This document shows positions 42,436 through 52,488 of a stretch of DNA of 54,014 nt, in pieces. The notes under the pieces were generated by a model. It searched no databases. It saw only the letters and a list, made by a program, of their open reading frames with translations, and was not told the origin of the DNA. Location: positions 1 to 54,014 of the forward strand of contig BQJF01000019.1 of NCBI GenBank assembly GCA_021604565.1, in the 5' to 3' direction. How positions within the stretch are numbered: position 1 is the first letter of the stretch; every line of letters starts with the position of its first letter. Position numbers and translations under genes: made by a program. Source of the DNA: Minwuia thermotolerans (GTDB lineage: Bacteria; Pseudomonadota; Alphaproteobacteria; Minwuiales; Minwuiaceae).

Positions 42436-44840
42436 AACTCACCCTTGGCTGGCTGAAGGATCATCTGGAGACAGATGCAACCCTGGAACAGGTACTGGAG
42501 AAGCTGACTGCTGTCGGGCTGGAGGTGGAGAGCGTCACTGACCGGGCCGCCGAACTCGCCGACTATACGGTTGCGCACGTTGTCGAAGCCGTGCCGCACC
42601 CGGACGCCGACCGGCTGCGCGTCTGCAAGGTCGATACCGGCAGTGGTATCGAGCAGGTGGTCTGCGGCGCGCCCAACGCACGGACGGGCATGAAGGGCGT
42701 CTTCGCCCGCTCCGGCCTGACCATTCCCGGCACCGGCCTGACCCTGAAGCCGACGAAGATCCGCGGTGTCGAATCCAACGGCATGCTGGTGTCGGAGCGG
42801 GAGATGGGGCTGTCGAACGAACATGACGGCATCATCGAACTGGCGACCGACGCGCCCGTGGGTGTGCCCTTCGCCGGTGTCGTCGGCCTGGATGACCCGG
42901 TGATCGAGGTGGCGATCACGCCGAACCGCCAGGAATGCCTCGGCATCCACGGCATCGCACGTGATCTGGCCGCGGCGGGCCTCGGCACGCTGAAGCCGTT
43001 CAACCGTGATCCCGTCGGCGGTGCCTTCCCCTCCCCCATCGGCGTGCGCTTCACCTTCGACGATCCGGCGACAGCGGATGCCTGCCCGGTATTTCACGGC
43101 TGCTACGTCCGTGGCGTGAAGAATGGCCCGAGCCCCGAGTGGATGCAGCGACGGCTGAAGGCCATCGGTCTGCGCCCGATCTCGACGCTGGTCGATATCA
43201 CCAATTTCGTCACTTACGACCTCGGCCGCCCGCTGCATGTCTTTGATGCGGACAAGGTTCAGGGCGATATACAGGTCCGCCTGGGACGTGAAGGCGAGTC
43301 CTTCGTCGCGCTGGACGACAGGACGTACGAGATGGCGGGCGGCGAATGCGTCATCGCCGATGATTCCGGCGCCCATGGCTTCGGTGGCGTGATGGGTGGC
43401 GCGGCAAACGGCTGCACGGCGGAGACGGTGAACGTCTTCATCGAAAGCGCCTGGTTCGACCCTGTCCGCACGGCCCAGACCGGACGGCGGCACGGTATCG
43501 ACTCCGATGCCCGCTATCGCTTCGAACGCGGTGTCGATCCGGAAAGCGTTGCCTGGGGCATTCATGTCGCCGCGCGTCTGGTGACGGAGCTCTGCGGTGG
43601 CGAGGCGAGTGACATCGTGCAGACGGGTGCGATTCCCGACCAGTCACGCACCCTGCGCCTGCGCCAGAGCCGCATCGCCTCCCTCGGCGGTGTGCAGGTG
43701 CCGGAGGCGGAGACCCGCCGCATCCTCACCGCCCTCGGCTTCGGCGTCGAAGGTGAAGGCGAGGACATGCAGGTCAGCGTGCCGAGCTGGCGCGTCGACG
43801 TGGATGGGGAGGCGGACCTGGTCGAAGACGTCGTCCGCATCTTCGGCTATGACCACATCGAGACCGTGCAACTGCCGCGTCTCAGTGACGTGGCGACCCC
43901 GTCCCTGACCGCCGCACAGCGCAACGTGCGTACCGCTCGCCGGTCGCTGGCCGCGCGCGGCATGTATGAATGCGTCACCTGGTCGTTCCTGCCATTGGCG
44001 CAGGCGGAACTGTTCGGTGGTGGCGATGCGGCCCTGCGGCTCGCCAATCCGATCTCCGCTGATCTGGACTGCATGCGCCCGTCGCTACTGCCCAACCTGA
44101 TCACTGCCGCCGCCCGCAATTCGGCGCGGGGCAACGGCGACATCGCCCTGTTCGAAGTCGGCCCGCAATACCGCAGCGATGCCCCTGACGGGCAGGATAC
44201 GGTGGCCGGCGGCATTCGGCGCGGACGCACGGGCGACCGTCACTGGGCTGCGTCACCTCGTGCCGTGGACGCGTTCGACGCCAAGGCCGATTCGGAGGCG
44301 CTGCTGAACGCGGTCGGTCTCGACACGTCGAAGGTCCAGATCGCGCGTGGCGCTTCGGACTGGTATCACCCGGGCCGTTCCGGCGTCATCCAGCTCGGGC
44401 CGAAGCTGCGGCTGGCCCAGTTCGGCGAGATCCATCCGGCAGTGCTGGAGGAACTGGACATCAAGGGACCGCTGGTAGGCTTCGAGGTGTTCATGGACGC
44501 GATCCCGCAGCCCAAGGCCGGTCGCAAGACCACGCGCCCGCCGCTGACCGTCTCCGACTTCCAGGCCGTGACCCGCGACTTCGCCTTCGTCGTTTCCCGC
44601 GATGTGGCCGTCGCCGACATGATCCGCGCCGCCCGTGGTGCCGACCGCAACCTGATCACGGCGGTGGACATCTTCGACCTCTACGAGGGCGAACGCATCG
44701 GCGCGGATGCCAAGTCGGTGGCCATGTCCGTGCGACTGGAACCGATGGACCGCACCCTGACCGACAAGGAGATCGATGCGGTGGGCGAAAAGGTCATCGC
44801 CAACATGGCCAAGTCAGTGGACGCAAGCCTGCGCGGCTGA
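42432..44840 (+). CDS. pheT: Phenylalanyl-tRNA synthetase beta subunit
   Basis: This 802-residue subunit matches bacterial PheT in length. The order is: [25 protein letters not shown] (1-25), an OB-fold tRNA-binding domain ([26 protein letters not shown], about 45-70), the B3/B4 editing region ([28 protein letters not shown] and GVMGG), the class II-like core ([29 protein letters not shown]) and the C-terminal ferredoxin-like anticodon domain ([27 protein letters not shown]). ATG 42432 is chosen because it overlaps the pheS stop. Confidence 0.98.
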   Translation: MKLTLGWLKDHLETDATLEQVLEKLTAVGLEVESVTDRAAELADYTVAHVVEAVPHPDADRLRVCKVDTGSGIEQVVCGAPNARTGMKGVFARSGLTIPGTGLTLKPTKIRGVESNGMLVSEREMGLSNEHDGIIELATDAPVGVPFAGVVGLDDPVIEVAITPNRQECLGIHGIARDLAAAGLGTLKPFNRDPVGGAFPSPIGVRFTFDDPATADACPVFHGCYVRGVKNGPSPEWMQRRLKAIGLRPISTLVDITNFVTYDLGRPLHVFDADKVQGDIQVRLGREGESFVALDDRTYEMAGGECVIADDSGAHGFGGVMGGAANGCTAETVNVFIESAWFDPVRTAQTGRRHGIDSDARYRFERGVDPESVAWGIHVAARLVTELCGGEASDIVQTGAIPDQSRTLRLRQSRIASLGGVQVPEAETRRILTALGFGVEGEGEDMQVSVPSWRVDVDGEADLVEDVVRIFGYDHIETVQLPRLSDVATPSLTAAQRNVRTARRSLAARGMYECVTWSFLPLAQAELFGGGDAALRLANPISADLDCMRPSLLPNLITAAARNSARGNGDIALFEVGPQYRSDAPDGQDTVAGGIRRGRTGDRHWAASPRAVDAFDAKADSEALLNAVGLDTSKVQIARGASDWYHPGRSGVIQLGPKLRLAQFGEIHPAVLEELDIKGPLVGFEVFMDAIPQPKAGRKTTRPPLTVSDFQAVTRDFAFVVSRDVAVADMIRAARGADRNLITAVDIFDLYEGERIGADAKSVAMSVRLEPMDRTLTDKEIDAVGEKVIANMAKSVDASLRG

Positions 44841-44885
44841 TCCGTTCGGCCGAAACGCCGCGCAGGATGAGCCGCGCAGGAAGCC

Positions 44886-46091
44886 TCAGACCCGTTCCAC
44901 GACCATGGCGATGCCCTGCCCGACGCCGATGCACATGGTGCAGAGGGCGTAGCGGCCTCCGGTGCGGTGCAACTGGTTGACGGCTGTCAGGATCAGGCGC
45001 GCGCCGCTGGCACCCAGCGGATGGCCGAGGGCGATGGCACCGCCATGCGGGTTCACGTGATCGGCGTCATCGGGCAGGCCGAGCTGACGGGTCACGGCCA
45101 GGGCCTGGGCCGCGAAGGCCTCGTTCAGCTCGATGACATCCATGTCACCGATCGTCAGGCCCACCTGCGCCAGCACCTTCTCCGACGCAGGTGCCGGGCC
45201 GAAGCCCATGATCCGGGGCGGCACACCTGCAGTGGCCATGCCGAGAATGCGCGCCCGCGGGGTCAGGCCATTGCGGGCCGCCGCTGCCTCGGTCGCGATC
45301 AGCATGGCGCAGGCACCGTCATTCACGCCCGATGCGTTGCCTGCGGTCACGGAGCCACCTTCACGGAACGGCGCGGGCAGCTTGGCAAGTGCCTCCAGCG
45401 TGGTGCCGCCGCGAATGTGCTCGTCATCCGCGACAACGACCGGATCGCCCTTGCGCTGCGGGATGGTCACTGCCGCGATCTCCTCCGCGAAGATGCCGTC
45501 CGCCTGCGACTTCGCCGCACGCTGCTGGCTGCGGAAGGCAAAGGCGTCCTGATCCTCACGCTTGATCTGGTAGTCGGCAGCGACGTTCTCCGCCGTCTCC
45601 GGCATGGAATCGACGCCATACTGCTTCTTCATCTGCGGATTGACGAAACGCCAGCCGATGGTGGTGTCATACATCTGTGCCGAACGGGAGAAGGCGCTTT
45701 CCGCCTTGCCCATGACGAAGGGCGCGCGGGTCATGCTCTCGACACCGCCACCGATCATCAGTTCCGCCTCGCCTGCCTTCACTGCGCGCGCTGCCGTACC
45801 TACGGCATCCATCGACGAGCCACAGAGCCGGTTGATGGTGGAGCCCGGAACACTATCCGGCAGCCCGGCCAGCAAGGTGGCCATGCGGGCAACGTTCCGG
45901 TTGTCCTCTCCCGCCTGATTGGCACAGCCGTAGATCACGTCATCCACGGCTTCCCAGTCGACGCCGGTCAGCTTCTCCTTCAGCGCCTTCAGCGGATGGG
46001 CCGCCAGATCGTCCGCACGTACCCCCTTCAGCCCGCCACCAAAGCGCCCGAACGGCGTCCGTACTGCCTCACACACAAACGCTTCAGCCAT
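44886..46091 (-). CDS. pcaF: Thiolase, 3-oxoadipyl-CoA thiolase (PcaF/PaaJ) type
   Basis: This 401-residue thiolase has the nucleophilic Cys90 in STINRLCGSSMDA, the His in NPHGGAIALGHPLGASG and the second Cys in CTMCIGVGQG. The stretch DVIYGCANQAGEDNRNVARMATLLAGLP (51-78) is characteristic of the beta-ketoadipyl-CoA thiolase group, which makes succinyl-CoA and acetyl-CoA at the end of protocatechuate or phenylacetate breakdown. A general acetyl-CoA acetyltransferase role cannot be ruled out. ATG 46091 is chosen because GAGAGGAA lies just upstream; an in-frame ATG 27 bp earlier precedes that site. No other beta-ketoadipate genes are in the window. Confidence 0.88.
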   Translation of the reverse strand: MAEAFVCEAVRTPFGRFGGGLKGVRADDLAAHPLKALKEKLTGVDWEAVDDVIYGCANQAGEDNRNVARMATLLAGLPDSVPGSTINRLCGSSMDAVGTAARAVKAGEAELMIGGGVESMTRAPFVMGKAESAFSRSAQMYDTTIGWRFVNPQMKKQYGVDSMPETAENVAADYQIKREDQDAFAFRSQQRAAKSQADGIFAEEIAAVTIPQRKGDPVVVADDEHIRGGTTLEALAKLPAPFREGGSVTAGNASGVNDGACAMLIATEAAAARNGLTPRARILGMATAGVPPRIMGFGPAPASEKVLAQVGLTIGDMDVIELNEAFAAQALAVTRQLGLPDDADHVNPHGGAIALGHPLGASGARLILTAVNQLHRTGGRYALCTMCIGVGQGIAMVVERV

Positions 46092-46128
46092 GTCTCGTTT
46101 CCTCTCGGGGTGGTTCATTGTTGTGTAA

Positions 46129-46156
46129 AGGATAGGGCGTCCGCCGATGCTGTAAA
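46129..46156 (-). promoter_or_regulatory. Candidate promoter of the thiolase gene
   Basis: On the minus strand TTTACA (46156-46151), 16 bp, and TATCCT (46134-46129) lie in the 86-bp gap before the thiolase, suggesting it is transcribed independently of kynU. Confidence 0.4.
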
Positions 46157-46177
46157 CGCCTCAAACTGCTTGCCTGT

Positions 46178-47446
46178 TCAGGTCACCCTGGCGCGCGCAT
46201 GGAACTGCGGCTGATCCCAGGTGCGACGGCGCAGGATGTCCTGCAGGATTGCGGCGGCTTTCACCACTTCCGCATATGACAGATAGAGCGGTGTGAAGCC
46301 GAAGCGGATCACGTCCGGCTCCCGGAAGTCGCCGATCACGCCCCGGTCGATCAGGGCCTGCATGACGGCGTAGCCGTCGGGACAGTGCCAGGACACCTGT
46401 GAACCGCGATGGTTGCCATCGCGTGGACTTGCCAGATGCAGGTCGTATGCGCTGGCGAAGCGGTCGATGCAGGCGATGAACAGGTCGCCGAGTGAAAGAG
46501 ACTTTGCGCGCACTGCCTGCATGTCGACACCATCCCAGACATCCAGTGCCGCATCCATGGCGACCATCGACAGGATGGGCGGGGTTCCGACCCGGAACCG
46601 GTCGATGCCTTCAGCCGGGTGATAGTCCGGATCGAATGCAAAGGGCGCTGCGTGTCCCATCCAGCCGGTCAGACGGCTGCTCACACGGTTCTGCAGTTCG
46701 GGGCGGACGTAGAGAAAGGCCGGTGCACCCGGCCCGCCGCTCAGATACTTGTAGCCACAGCCGACAGCGAAATCCGCCCCTGCCCCTGCCAGATCGACCG
46801 GCAGGGCACCCGCCGAATGGGCCAGATCCCAGATCGTGACGATGCCAAGGTCACGGGCGCGGTCGGTCAGGCCATGCATGTCCTGCAGTCGTCCGGACCG
46901 GTAGTCGACCTCTGTCAGCATCAGCACGCCGACCTCCGGCGTCATGGCGGCGGCAACATCTTCCGGTGCGACAACCTTCAGCGTCCCGGCCTGCCCGAGT
47001 TGTCCCTGTGCCACATACAGGTCGGTCGGAAAGTTGCCGGTGTCCGAAAGCACCACCTGACGTTCCGGTACCATGGCAAGAGCAGCCTGCAAGACCTTGG
47101 CAAGATTGATTGATGTCGAATCGGCACAGATCACCGATCCCTCCGCCGCACCGATCAGTCGGGCGATCCGGTCACCGATGCGGCGGGGCAGGTCCATCCA
47201 GCCTTCCGCGTTCCAGCCACGGATGAGCTGTTCACCCCAACCACGTGCGACAGCGTCCGCGACCCGCGCCGGAACATTGCCGGGCAGCACCCCAAGGGAG
47301 TTGCCGTCGAGATAGATCAGTCCGTCTGGAATGATGAAGCGGCCCCGCCAGCCGGAAAGAGGGTCGGCGGCATCCAGATCGGCGGCACGTTGCTTCAGGT
47401 CATCCATTCCGCGGCCCTGCGCCTTCCCGCCGACATCTGCGCCCAT
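46178..47446 (-). CDS. kynU: Kynureninase
   Basis: This PLP enzyme cleaves kynurenine to anthranilate and alanine in tryptophan breakdown. The chain has 422 residues from ATG 47446. Family marks are YLDGNSLGVLP (45-55), WMDLPRRIGDRIARLIGA, DSTSINLAKVLQAAL (109-123), the PLP Asp207 in IWDLAHSAGALPVDL and Lys233 in GCGYKYLSGGPGAPAFLYV. C-terminal HRGSQVSWHCPDGYAVMQALIDRGVIGDFREPDVIRFGFTPLYLSYAEV is typical. The first ATG is 2 bp after the stop of the dehydrogenase gene; ATG 47407 is an alternative start. Tryptophan 2,3-dioxygenase and formamidase genes are not seen nearby. Confidence 0.94.
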   Translation of the reverse strand: MGADVGGKAQGRGMDDLKQRAADLDAADPLSGWRGRFIIPDGLIYLDGNSLGVLPGNVPARVADAVARGWGEQLIRGWNAEGWMDLPRRIGDRIARLIGAAEGSVICADSTSINLAKVLQAALAMVPERQVVLSDTGNFPTDLYVAQGQLGQAGTLKVVAPEDVAAAMTPEVGVLMLTEVDYRSGRLQDMHGLTDRARDLGIVTIWDLAHSAGALPVDLAGAGADFAVGCGYKYLSGGPGAPAFLYVRPELQNRVSSRLTGWMGHAAPFAFDPDYHPAEGIDRFRVGTPPILSMVAMDAALDVWDGVDMQAVRAKSLSLGDLFIACIDRFASAYDLHLASPRDGNHRGSQVSWHCPDGYAVMQALIDRGVIGDFREPDVIRFGFTPLYLSYAEVVKAAAILQDILRRRTWDQPQFHARARVT

Positions 47447-47448
47447 TC

Positions 47449-48435
47449 TCAGAGGTCGGGCAGCACCCGGTCCGGCGGAGTGTGGCCGTCAACGAAGGTC
47501 TTGATGTTGATCAACACCTTCTCGCCCATGTCCACGCGCCCTTCGATGGTGGCGGAGCCCATGTGCGGCAGCAGCACGACATTGTCGAGCGCCACCAGCT
47601 TTGGGTTCACGGCGGGCTCATGCTCGAAGACGTCCAGCCCTGCACCTGCAATGTCGCCGGCGCGCAGCATCCGTGTCAGCGCGTTTTCGTCGATCACTTC
47701 ACCACGCGAGGTGTTCACCAGGTACGACGACGGCTGCATCAGCTTCAGACGACGGGCGGAGAGCAGATGATAGGTCGCAGGCGTGTGCGGGCAGTTGACG
47801 GAGATGATGTCCATCCGCGCCAGCATCTGGTCCAGGCTCTCCCAGTAGGTCGCCTCCAGATCCTTCTCGATGCTCTCATGCAGGCGGCGCCGGTTGTGAT
47901 AGTGGATCGAGAGGCCGAAGGCGCGGGCGCGGCGGGCAACGGCGGTGCCGATCCGGCCCATCCCGATGATGCCGAGACGCTTGCCCCAGATCCGGTGACC
48001 CAGCATCTGTGTCGGAGACCAGCCCTGCCAGTCCCCTTCCCTCAGCTTCCGCTCACCCTCGGTCAGGCGACGCGGCACGGCCAGCAGCAGTGCCATCGTC
48101 ATGTCCGCCGTATCCTCGGTCAGTACACCCGGTGTGTTGCAGACCGTGATGCCGCGCTGGCGCGCGCCGACAAGGTCGATATGGTCCACGCCCGTACCGA
48201 AGCTGGCGATCAGTCGCAGGTTCGGGTTGGCCTGGCTGAGGATGGCGGCATCGATCCGGTCTGTCACCGTCGGGACAAGCACATCGGCAACCTTGACCGC
48301 CTCAATCAGTTCCGCCTTGGTCATCGGCGTATCGTCGAGGTTCAGGCGGGTGTCGAACAGCTCCATCATCCGGGTTTCGATCGGATCGGGCAGCTTGCGG
48401 GTGACAATGACCAGCGGCTTCTTGTTGGTGCTCAT
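47449..48435 (-). CDS. D-2-hydroxyacid dehydrogenase (glyoxylate/hydroxypyruvate reductase-like)
   Basis: This 328-residue NAD(P)-dependent enzyme has the catalytic Arg244 in NTSRGEVID, Glu273 in DVFEHEP and His291 in LLPHMGSAT. The dinucleotide motif GMGRIG is at 158-163. The substrate-loop SFGTGVDHID and the sequence around NTPGVLTEDTAD fit the GyaR/GhrB group that reduces glyoxylate or hydroxypyruvate. ATG 48435 is preferred (GAGGGA upstream); a TTG 12 bp earlier is possible. kynU starts 2 bp after its stop, so the two genes are co-transcribed. Confidence 0.9.
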   Translation of the reverse strand: MSTNKKPLVIVTRKLPDPIETRMMELFDTRLNLDDTPMTKAELIEAVKVADVLVPTVTDRIDAAILSQANPNLRLIASFGTGVDHIDLVGARQRGITVCNTPGVLTEDTADMTMALLLAVPRRLTEGERKLREGDWQGWSPTQMLGHRIWGKRLGIIGMGRIGTAVARRARAFGLSIHYHNRRRLHESIEKDLEATYWESLDQMLARMDIISVNCPHTPATYHLLSARRLKLMQPSSYLVNTSRGEVIDENALTRMLRAGDIAGAGLDVFEHEPAVNPKLVALDNVVLLPHMGSATIEGRVDMGEKVLINIKTFVDGHTPPDRVLPDL

Positions 48436-48637
48436 GATGCTCGGCAATCCCTCGTGCGGTACGGCGCTTGACGCTGGAGTATCAGCGGCTTCCTGCCTTG
48501 TCCAGCAATCACCGGACGTGTCGGCGTCACATGCCGCATCGAATTGTGTTTTCGGAATCCATGCTTGCCATTATCCTCCCGCGCCGCAGGGGAGACGGTC
48601 TCGGGACAGCGGGACCGCGCGAGCATGAGGGAGCAAG

Positions 48638-49513
48638 ATGGGCATGGCTGACGAAGCCAACGCGAGCCTGGACAAGCTGAGGGCCGATATCGACCGGATC
48701 GATCAGGAACTGCACGCCCTGTTGCGGGAGCGCGCGGCTGTCGTGAAGCGCGTCGGGCTGGCCAAGCGTGCCTCCGGCGGTGCAGCGGCGCCGATCGTGC
48801 GACCAGGTCGCGAGGCCAATGTCATCCGCGCCCTGGTCGAACGTCACGACGGCGCAATGCCGGTCGCCTCCGTCGCGCGGATCTGGCGCGAACTGATTGC
48901 CGATGCCTGCCAGATGCAGTCGCCGTTCCGTATTGCATTGCATGCGCCGGAGCGGTCCATCAGCCACTGGGACATGGTGCGGAATCATTTCGGCACCATT
49001 GCCCCCATCATCCTGTGCGGCAGCGCACAGCGTGTCCTGCAGGAGCTTGAGACGCCGGGTACCATCGGCGTCCTGCCCTGGCCGGATCATGATGTTCCCT
49101 CGCCCTGGTGGCCGCACATGGCCACATCCGACCTTTCCGCCAGCATCGTCACCGCACTGCCATTCTTCGAGAGTGCCACGGGCCACTTCGAGGACCGCAA
49201 GCTGATGGTCGTTGCCACCTACCCGGCTGAGGAATCCGGTGACGACAACAGCTATGTCGTGGTGCAGACCGATCCGGAACTCAGCCGCACCCGCCTTGGC
49301 GGCCTGCTGGAGCGGCACGGCCTTTCCGGCCACGTGATGGCCACCAGCGGCCGGGAGGATGACTTCAAGCAATTGCTAGTGATCGATGGCTTCGTCAGTC
49401 GCGACGACCCTCGAATTGCCGCACTGGAACAACAGTCGGAGGGCCAGATCCACAGGGCCATTCCGATCGGTGCCGCGGCCCGGCCTGTCGGGATGCTCGA
49501 CAACCGGGGCTGA
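48638..49513 (+). CDS. Chorismate mutase with degenerate prephenate dehydratase-like C-terminal part
   Basis: The protein has 291 residues. The AroQ-class chorismate mutase domain (about 8-100) keeps Arg15, Arg32, Lys43 and Arg55, corresponding to the E. coli P-protein active site, so prephenate formation is expected. The remaining residues resemble a shortened prephenate dehydratase region followed by an ACT-like end (YVVVQTDPELSRTRLGGLL, then LLVIDGFVSRDDPRIAALEQQ). The dehydratase TRF signature is absent. It therefore probably supplies prephenate to tyrA, with the tail serving regulation. hisC and tyrA follow in the same direction. GAGGGAG precedes the ATG. Confidence 0.85.
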   Translation: MGMADEANASLDKLRADIDRIDQELHALLRERAAVVKRVGLAKRASGGAAAPIVRPGREANVIRALVERHDGAMPVASVARIWRELIADACQMQSPFRIALHAPERSISHWDMVRNHFGTIAPIILCGSAQRVLQELETPGTIGVLPWPDHDVPSPWWPHMATSDLSASIVTALPFFESATGHFEDRKLMVVATYPAEESGDDNSYVVVQTDPELSRTRLGGLLERHGLSGHVMATSGREDDFKQLLVIDGFVSRDDPRIAALEQQSEGQIHRAIPIGAAARPVGMLDNRG

Positions 49514-49602
49514 CGCCGCTCTGGACCCTGCGCCCTTGCAGTGCTATCGCGCCACTGCACGGCCCTCTTCCGTGCCGAGGTGCTATCCTGAGGTTTGCCG
49601 CC

Positions 49603-50694
49603 ATGACCACACCGACACCGCAACCCGGCCTGATGCAGATCACCCCCTACAAGGGTGGTGAATCGGAGCTCGAGGGGCTGGACAATGTCCGCAAGCTGTC
49701 CGCGAACGAGACGCCGCTGGGCGCAAGCCCGCGTGCCATCGCAGCGCTGAAGGAAATGGCGGAGACGGTGCATCGCTATCCGGATGGCGGGGCAGTGCGC
49801 CTGCGGCAAATGCTGGGACAGCGTTTCGGGCTGCCCGCCGACAACCTGATCTGCGGCAATGGCTCCGATGAACTGATCGGCCTGATCACCTCCGCCTATG
49901 CCGGTGCGGGGGATGAGGTGCTCTACAGCCGTCATGGCTTCCTGATGTACCCGATTGCCGCGATGGCGAACGGCGCGACCCCGGTCGCGGCACCGGAGAC
50001 CGAATTCTGCGCGGATGTCGATGCGCTGCTGGCGGCAGTGACACCGCGCACCCGCATCCTGTTCCTTGCCAACCCCAACAACCCCACCGGAACCTACCTG
50101 TCCCGCGATGAGGTCGCGCGCCTGCGTAACGGCCTGCGCGACGACATCCTGCTGGTCATCGACGCGGCCTACGCCGAGTACGTCGGCAAGAACGATTACG
50201 ACTCGGGCGCGGCGCTGGTGGCGACGCACGACAATGTCATCATGACCCGCACCTTCTCCAAGATCTTCGGGCTGGCGGGACTGCGCGTCGGCTGGGCCTA
50301 TGCGGCACCGGAGATCATCGGCGTGCTGCATCGCGCCCGTGGCCCGTTCAACACCAACCTGCTGGCACAGGCGGCGGCGATTGCCGCGCTGGAGGATACG
50401 GCGCACCTGGATGCGGCGCGGGAGCACAATGACCGCTGGCTGCCGTGGATGACCGGGAATTTGCAGGCACTTGGTTTCGATGTACCGCCGTCCATCGGCA
50501 ACTTCGTCCTTGCCCGTTTTCCCGGTGGACCGGATCAGGCGAATGCTGCAGACGAGTATCTGCGCAAACGGGGGATCATCCTGCGCCAGATGGGCGGATA
50601 CGGGCTGCCCGAGGCCCTGCGCATCACCATCGGCACCAGGGCGGACAATGAGGCGGTTGTTGCAGCCCTGCAGCAGTTCCTGGCCGAAGGATGA
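49603..50694 (+). CDS. hisC: Histidinol-phosphate / aromatic aminotransferase
   Basis: This 363-residue fold-type I aminotransferase has KLSANETPLG (31-40), NPNNPTGTY (158-166), Asp187 and Tyr190 in VIDAAYAEY, Schiff-base Lys220 in TFSKIFGLAGLRVGW and Arg228. These fit HisC. Its place between chorismate mutase and tyrA suggests it also transaminates prephenate or hydroxyphenylpyruvate; HisC enzymes in alphaproteobacteria often have both activities. Its stop overlaps the tyrA start (ATGA). Confidence 0.93.
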   Translation: MTTPTPQPGLMQITPYKGGESELEGLDNVRKLSANETPLGASPRAIAALKEMAETVHRYPDGGAVRLRQMLGQRFGLPADNLICGNGSDELIGLITSAYAGAGDEVLYSRHGFLMYPIAAMANGATPVAAPETEFCADVDALLAAVTPRTRILFLANPNNPTGTYLSRDEVARLRNGLRDDILLVIDAAYAEYVGKNDYDSGAALVATHDNVIMTRTFSKIFGLAGLRVGWAYAAPEIIGVLHRARGPFNTNLLAQAAAIAALEDTAHLDAAREHNDRWLPWMTGNLQALGFDVPPSIGNFVLARFPGGPDQANAADEYLRKRGIILRQMGGYGLPEALRITIGTRADNEAVVAALQQFLAEG

Positions 50695-51635
50695 GTGACT
50701 TCGTTCCGTTTCGACGGCTGACCCTGATCGGGATCGGCCTCATCGCCTCGTCCATCGCACGCGCCGCAAGGGTGGACGGACTGGCGGAGGAAATCGTCTG
50801 CGCCACGCCTGACGCCGACCATCGGGCACGGGCCCTGCGCTCCGGCCTGGTGGACCAGGCCTTCGCCAGCAATGCGGAGGCGGTGGCCGGTTCCGATCTG
50901 GTGATCCTCTGCACGCCGGTCGGTGTCATGGGCACCGTGGCTGCGGAAGTCGGGCCTGCCCTGGAGGCAGGTGCCATTCTCTCCGATGTCGGGTCGGTCA
51001 AGGATGGCGTTGTTCGCGCGGTGGCACCTCACGTGCCGTCACATGCGCACTTCGTGCCGGCACATCCGATTGCAGGCACGGAAAATTCGGGACCGGACTC
51101 CGGGTTTGCCAGCCTGTTTCGCGGGCGCTGGCTGATCGTCACGCCGCCACCGGGATGCGATGCGGAAGCGACCGACCGCCTGATCGGGTTCTGGCAGGCG
51201 ATGGGTGCCCTGGTGGAGACCATGGACACGAAGCACCATGATCAGGTGCTGGCCATCACCAGTCATATCCCGCATCTGATCGCCTACAACATCGTCGGCA
51301 CGGCGGATGATCTGGAGGCTGTCACCAAGTCGGAGGTGATCAAGTTCTCCGCCGCGGGTTTCCGTGATTTCACCCGTATCGCCGCTTCTGATCCGACCAT
51401 GTGGCGCGACGTCTTCCTGAACAATCGGGAGGCAGTGCTGGAAATGCTGGGTCGCTTCACGGAGGATCTGGCCGCGCTGCAGCGGGCGATCCGCTGGTCA
51501 GATGGTGACGCCCTGTTCGACCTGTTCACCCGCACCCGCGATATCCGTCGCGCGATCATCGATGCGGGTCAGGAAACCGACGTGCCCGACTTCGGCCGGC
51601 ATGCTGTCGAGGAGCCGGGCGCGCCTAAGGGGTGA
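50691..51635 (+). CDS. tyrA: Prephenate/arogenate dehydrogenase
   Basis: This 314-residue NAD(P)-dependent enzyme makes hydroxyphenylpyruvate or tyrosine. The Rossmann motif is IGIGLIASSIARAAR (13-27), in which the third Gly of GxGxxG is Ala. Following elements are DLVILCTPVGVMG, SDVGSVKDGVV, the catalytic His in HFVPAHPIAGTENSG and VLAITSHIPHLIAYNIVG. Arogenate versus prephenate preference cannot be read from the sequence. It is coupled to hisC by a 4-bp overlap. Its 3' end overlaps the convergent dioxygenase gene by 11 bp. Confidence 0.94.
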   Translation: MSDFVPFRRLTLIGIGLIASSIARAARVDGLAEEIVCATPDADHRARALRSGLVDQAFASNAEAVAGSDLVILCTPVGVMGTVAAEVGPALEAGAILSDVGSVKDGVVRAVAPHVPSHAHFVPAHPIAGTENSGPDSGFASLFRGRWLIVTPPPGCDAEATDRLIGFWQAMGALVETMDTKHHDQVLAITSHIPHLIAYNIVGTADDLEAVTKSEVIKFSAAGFRDFTRIAASDPTMWRDVFLNNREAVLEMLGRFTEDLAALQRAIRWSDGDALFDLFTRTRDIRRAIIDAGQETDVPDFGRHAVEEPGAPKG

Positions 51636-52488
51636 CGCTGGCCAGACCATCGCGGGCACCGGCGGAGATGCAGATGCTGGCAAGCGTGCGTTCCTGCGCA
51701 TAGGGCCATGGCCGCCCCCGGTGCAGGGTCGCCCGCTCATCCCAGACCAGCAGGTCTCCGGGTTGCCAGACGTGGCTGTAGATCATGGCCGGTCGCGTGG
51801 CGAAATCGATCAGTTCATCGATCAGGGCCATGCCTGCTACCGGCGCCATGCCTTCGACGCCACAGGCGTGGGAGGCAATGTAGAGCGAGTCCGTGCCGTT
51901 CGCCGGGTTGCGCCACAGGGACCGCCAGAGCTGGTCATCCCACCGGTTCATTTCCGGGCGTCCGGCGAGTTCGGCGGAAATGCGCGTACGCGAGTGCGAC
52001 AGCCTGTGCCTGAAGACCGCCCCTTCTGTCCGTGCCTTCAGATCCGATGGCATGTCGGTCCAGGCGACGCGGGTAGACACCAGTTCCGTCTCCCCGCCCT
52101 CTGACGGCAGGACACGTGCCGCCAGCAGGTTGGCAAGGGCAGGCACCGGCAGGAAGGTACTGTCGGTATGCCAGAGCTGGTTCCCGGTCAGATTGAGCGT
52201 GTGCAGACTGTCGGCAGCCGCGACGGTTCCGTCGGCTAGCCTGTTGGTGACATTGTCCATCCGCGGATCGGGGCCATTCGCACCCATGGAGCGATCCTCG
52301 ACCGGACCGAAGAGCGCGCCAAACCGCAGGTGTTCGGCATCGTCGAGATCCTGGTTCCGGAAGAGCAGCAGGGAGTGTTCCTCGAACGCGGCCCTGATCT
52401 GCGCGAACAGTGCTCCCTCCTGAACCTGTCGCACATCGACATCCAGAACCTCTACCCCGAAGCGATCATGCAACGGGACCAGCCTCAT
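51625..52488 (-). CDS. TauD/TfdA-family Fe(II)/2-oxoglutarate dioxygenase (second copy type)
   Basis: This 287-residue dioxygenase keeps the iron ligands His107 and Asp109 in QLWHTDSTF and His256 in RATLHRGRPWPY, plus Arg267 (QERTLAS) for 2-oxoglutarate. LAARVLPSEGGETELVSTRVAW and DLLVWDERATLHRGRP resemble the 2,4-D dioxygenase (TfdA) branch more than the first dioxygenase in this window does. The substrate is unknown. Its ATG overlaps the hflX stop (ATGA), so it is the third gene of an hfq-hflX-dioxygenase unit, an unusual place for a catabolic enzyme. Confidence 0.9.
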   Translation of the reverse strand: MRLVPLHDRFGVEVLDVDVRQVQEGALFAQIRAAFEEHSLLLFRNQDLDDAEHLRFGALFGPVEDRSMGANGPDPRMDNVTNRLADGTVAAADSLHTLNLTGNQLWHTDSTFLPVPALANLLAARVLPSEGGETELVSTRVAWTDMPSDLKARTEGAVFRHRLSHSRTRISAELAGRPEMNRWDDQLWRSLWRNPANGTDSLYIASHACGVEGMAPVAGMALIDELIDFATRPAMIYSHVWQPGDLLVWDERATLHRGRPWPYAQERTLASICISAGARDGLASVTP

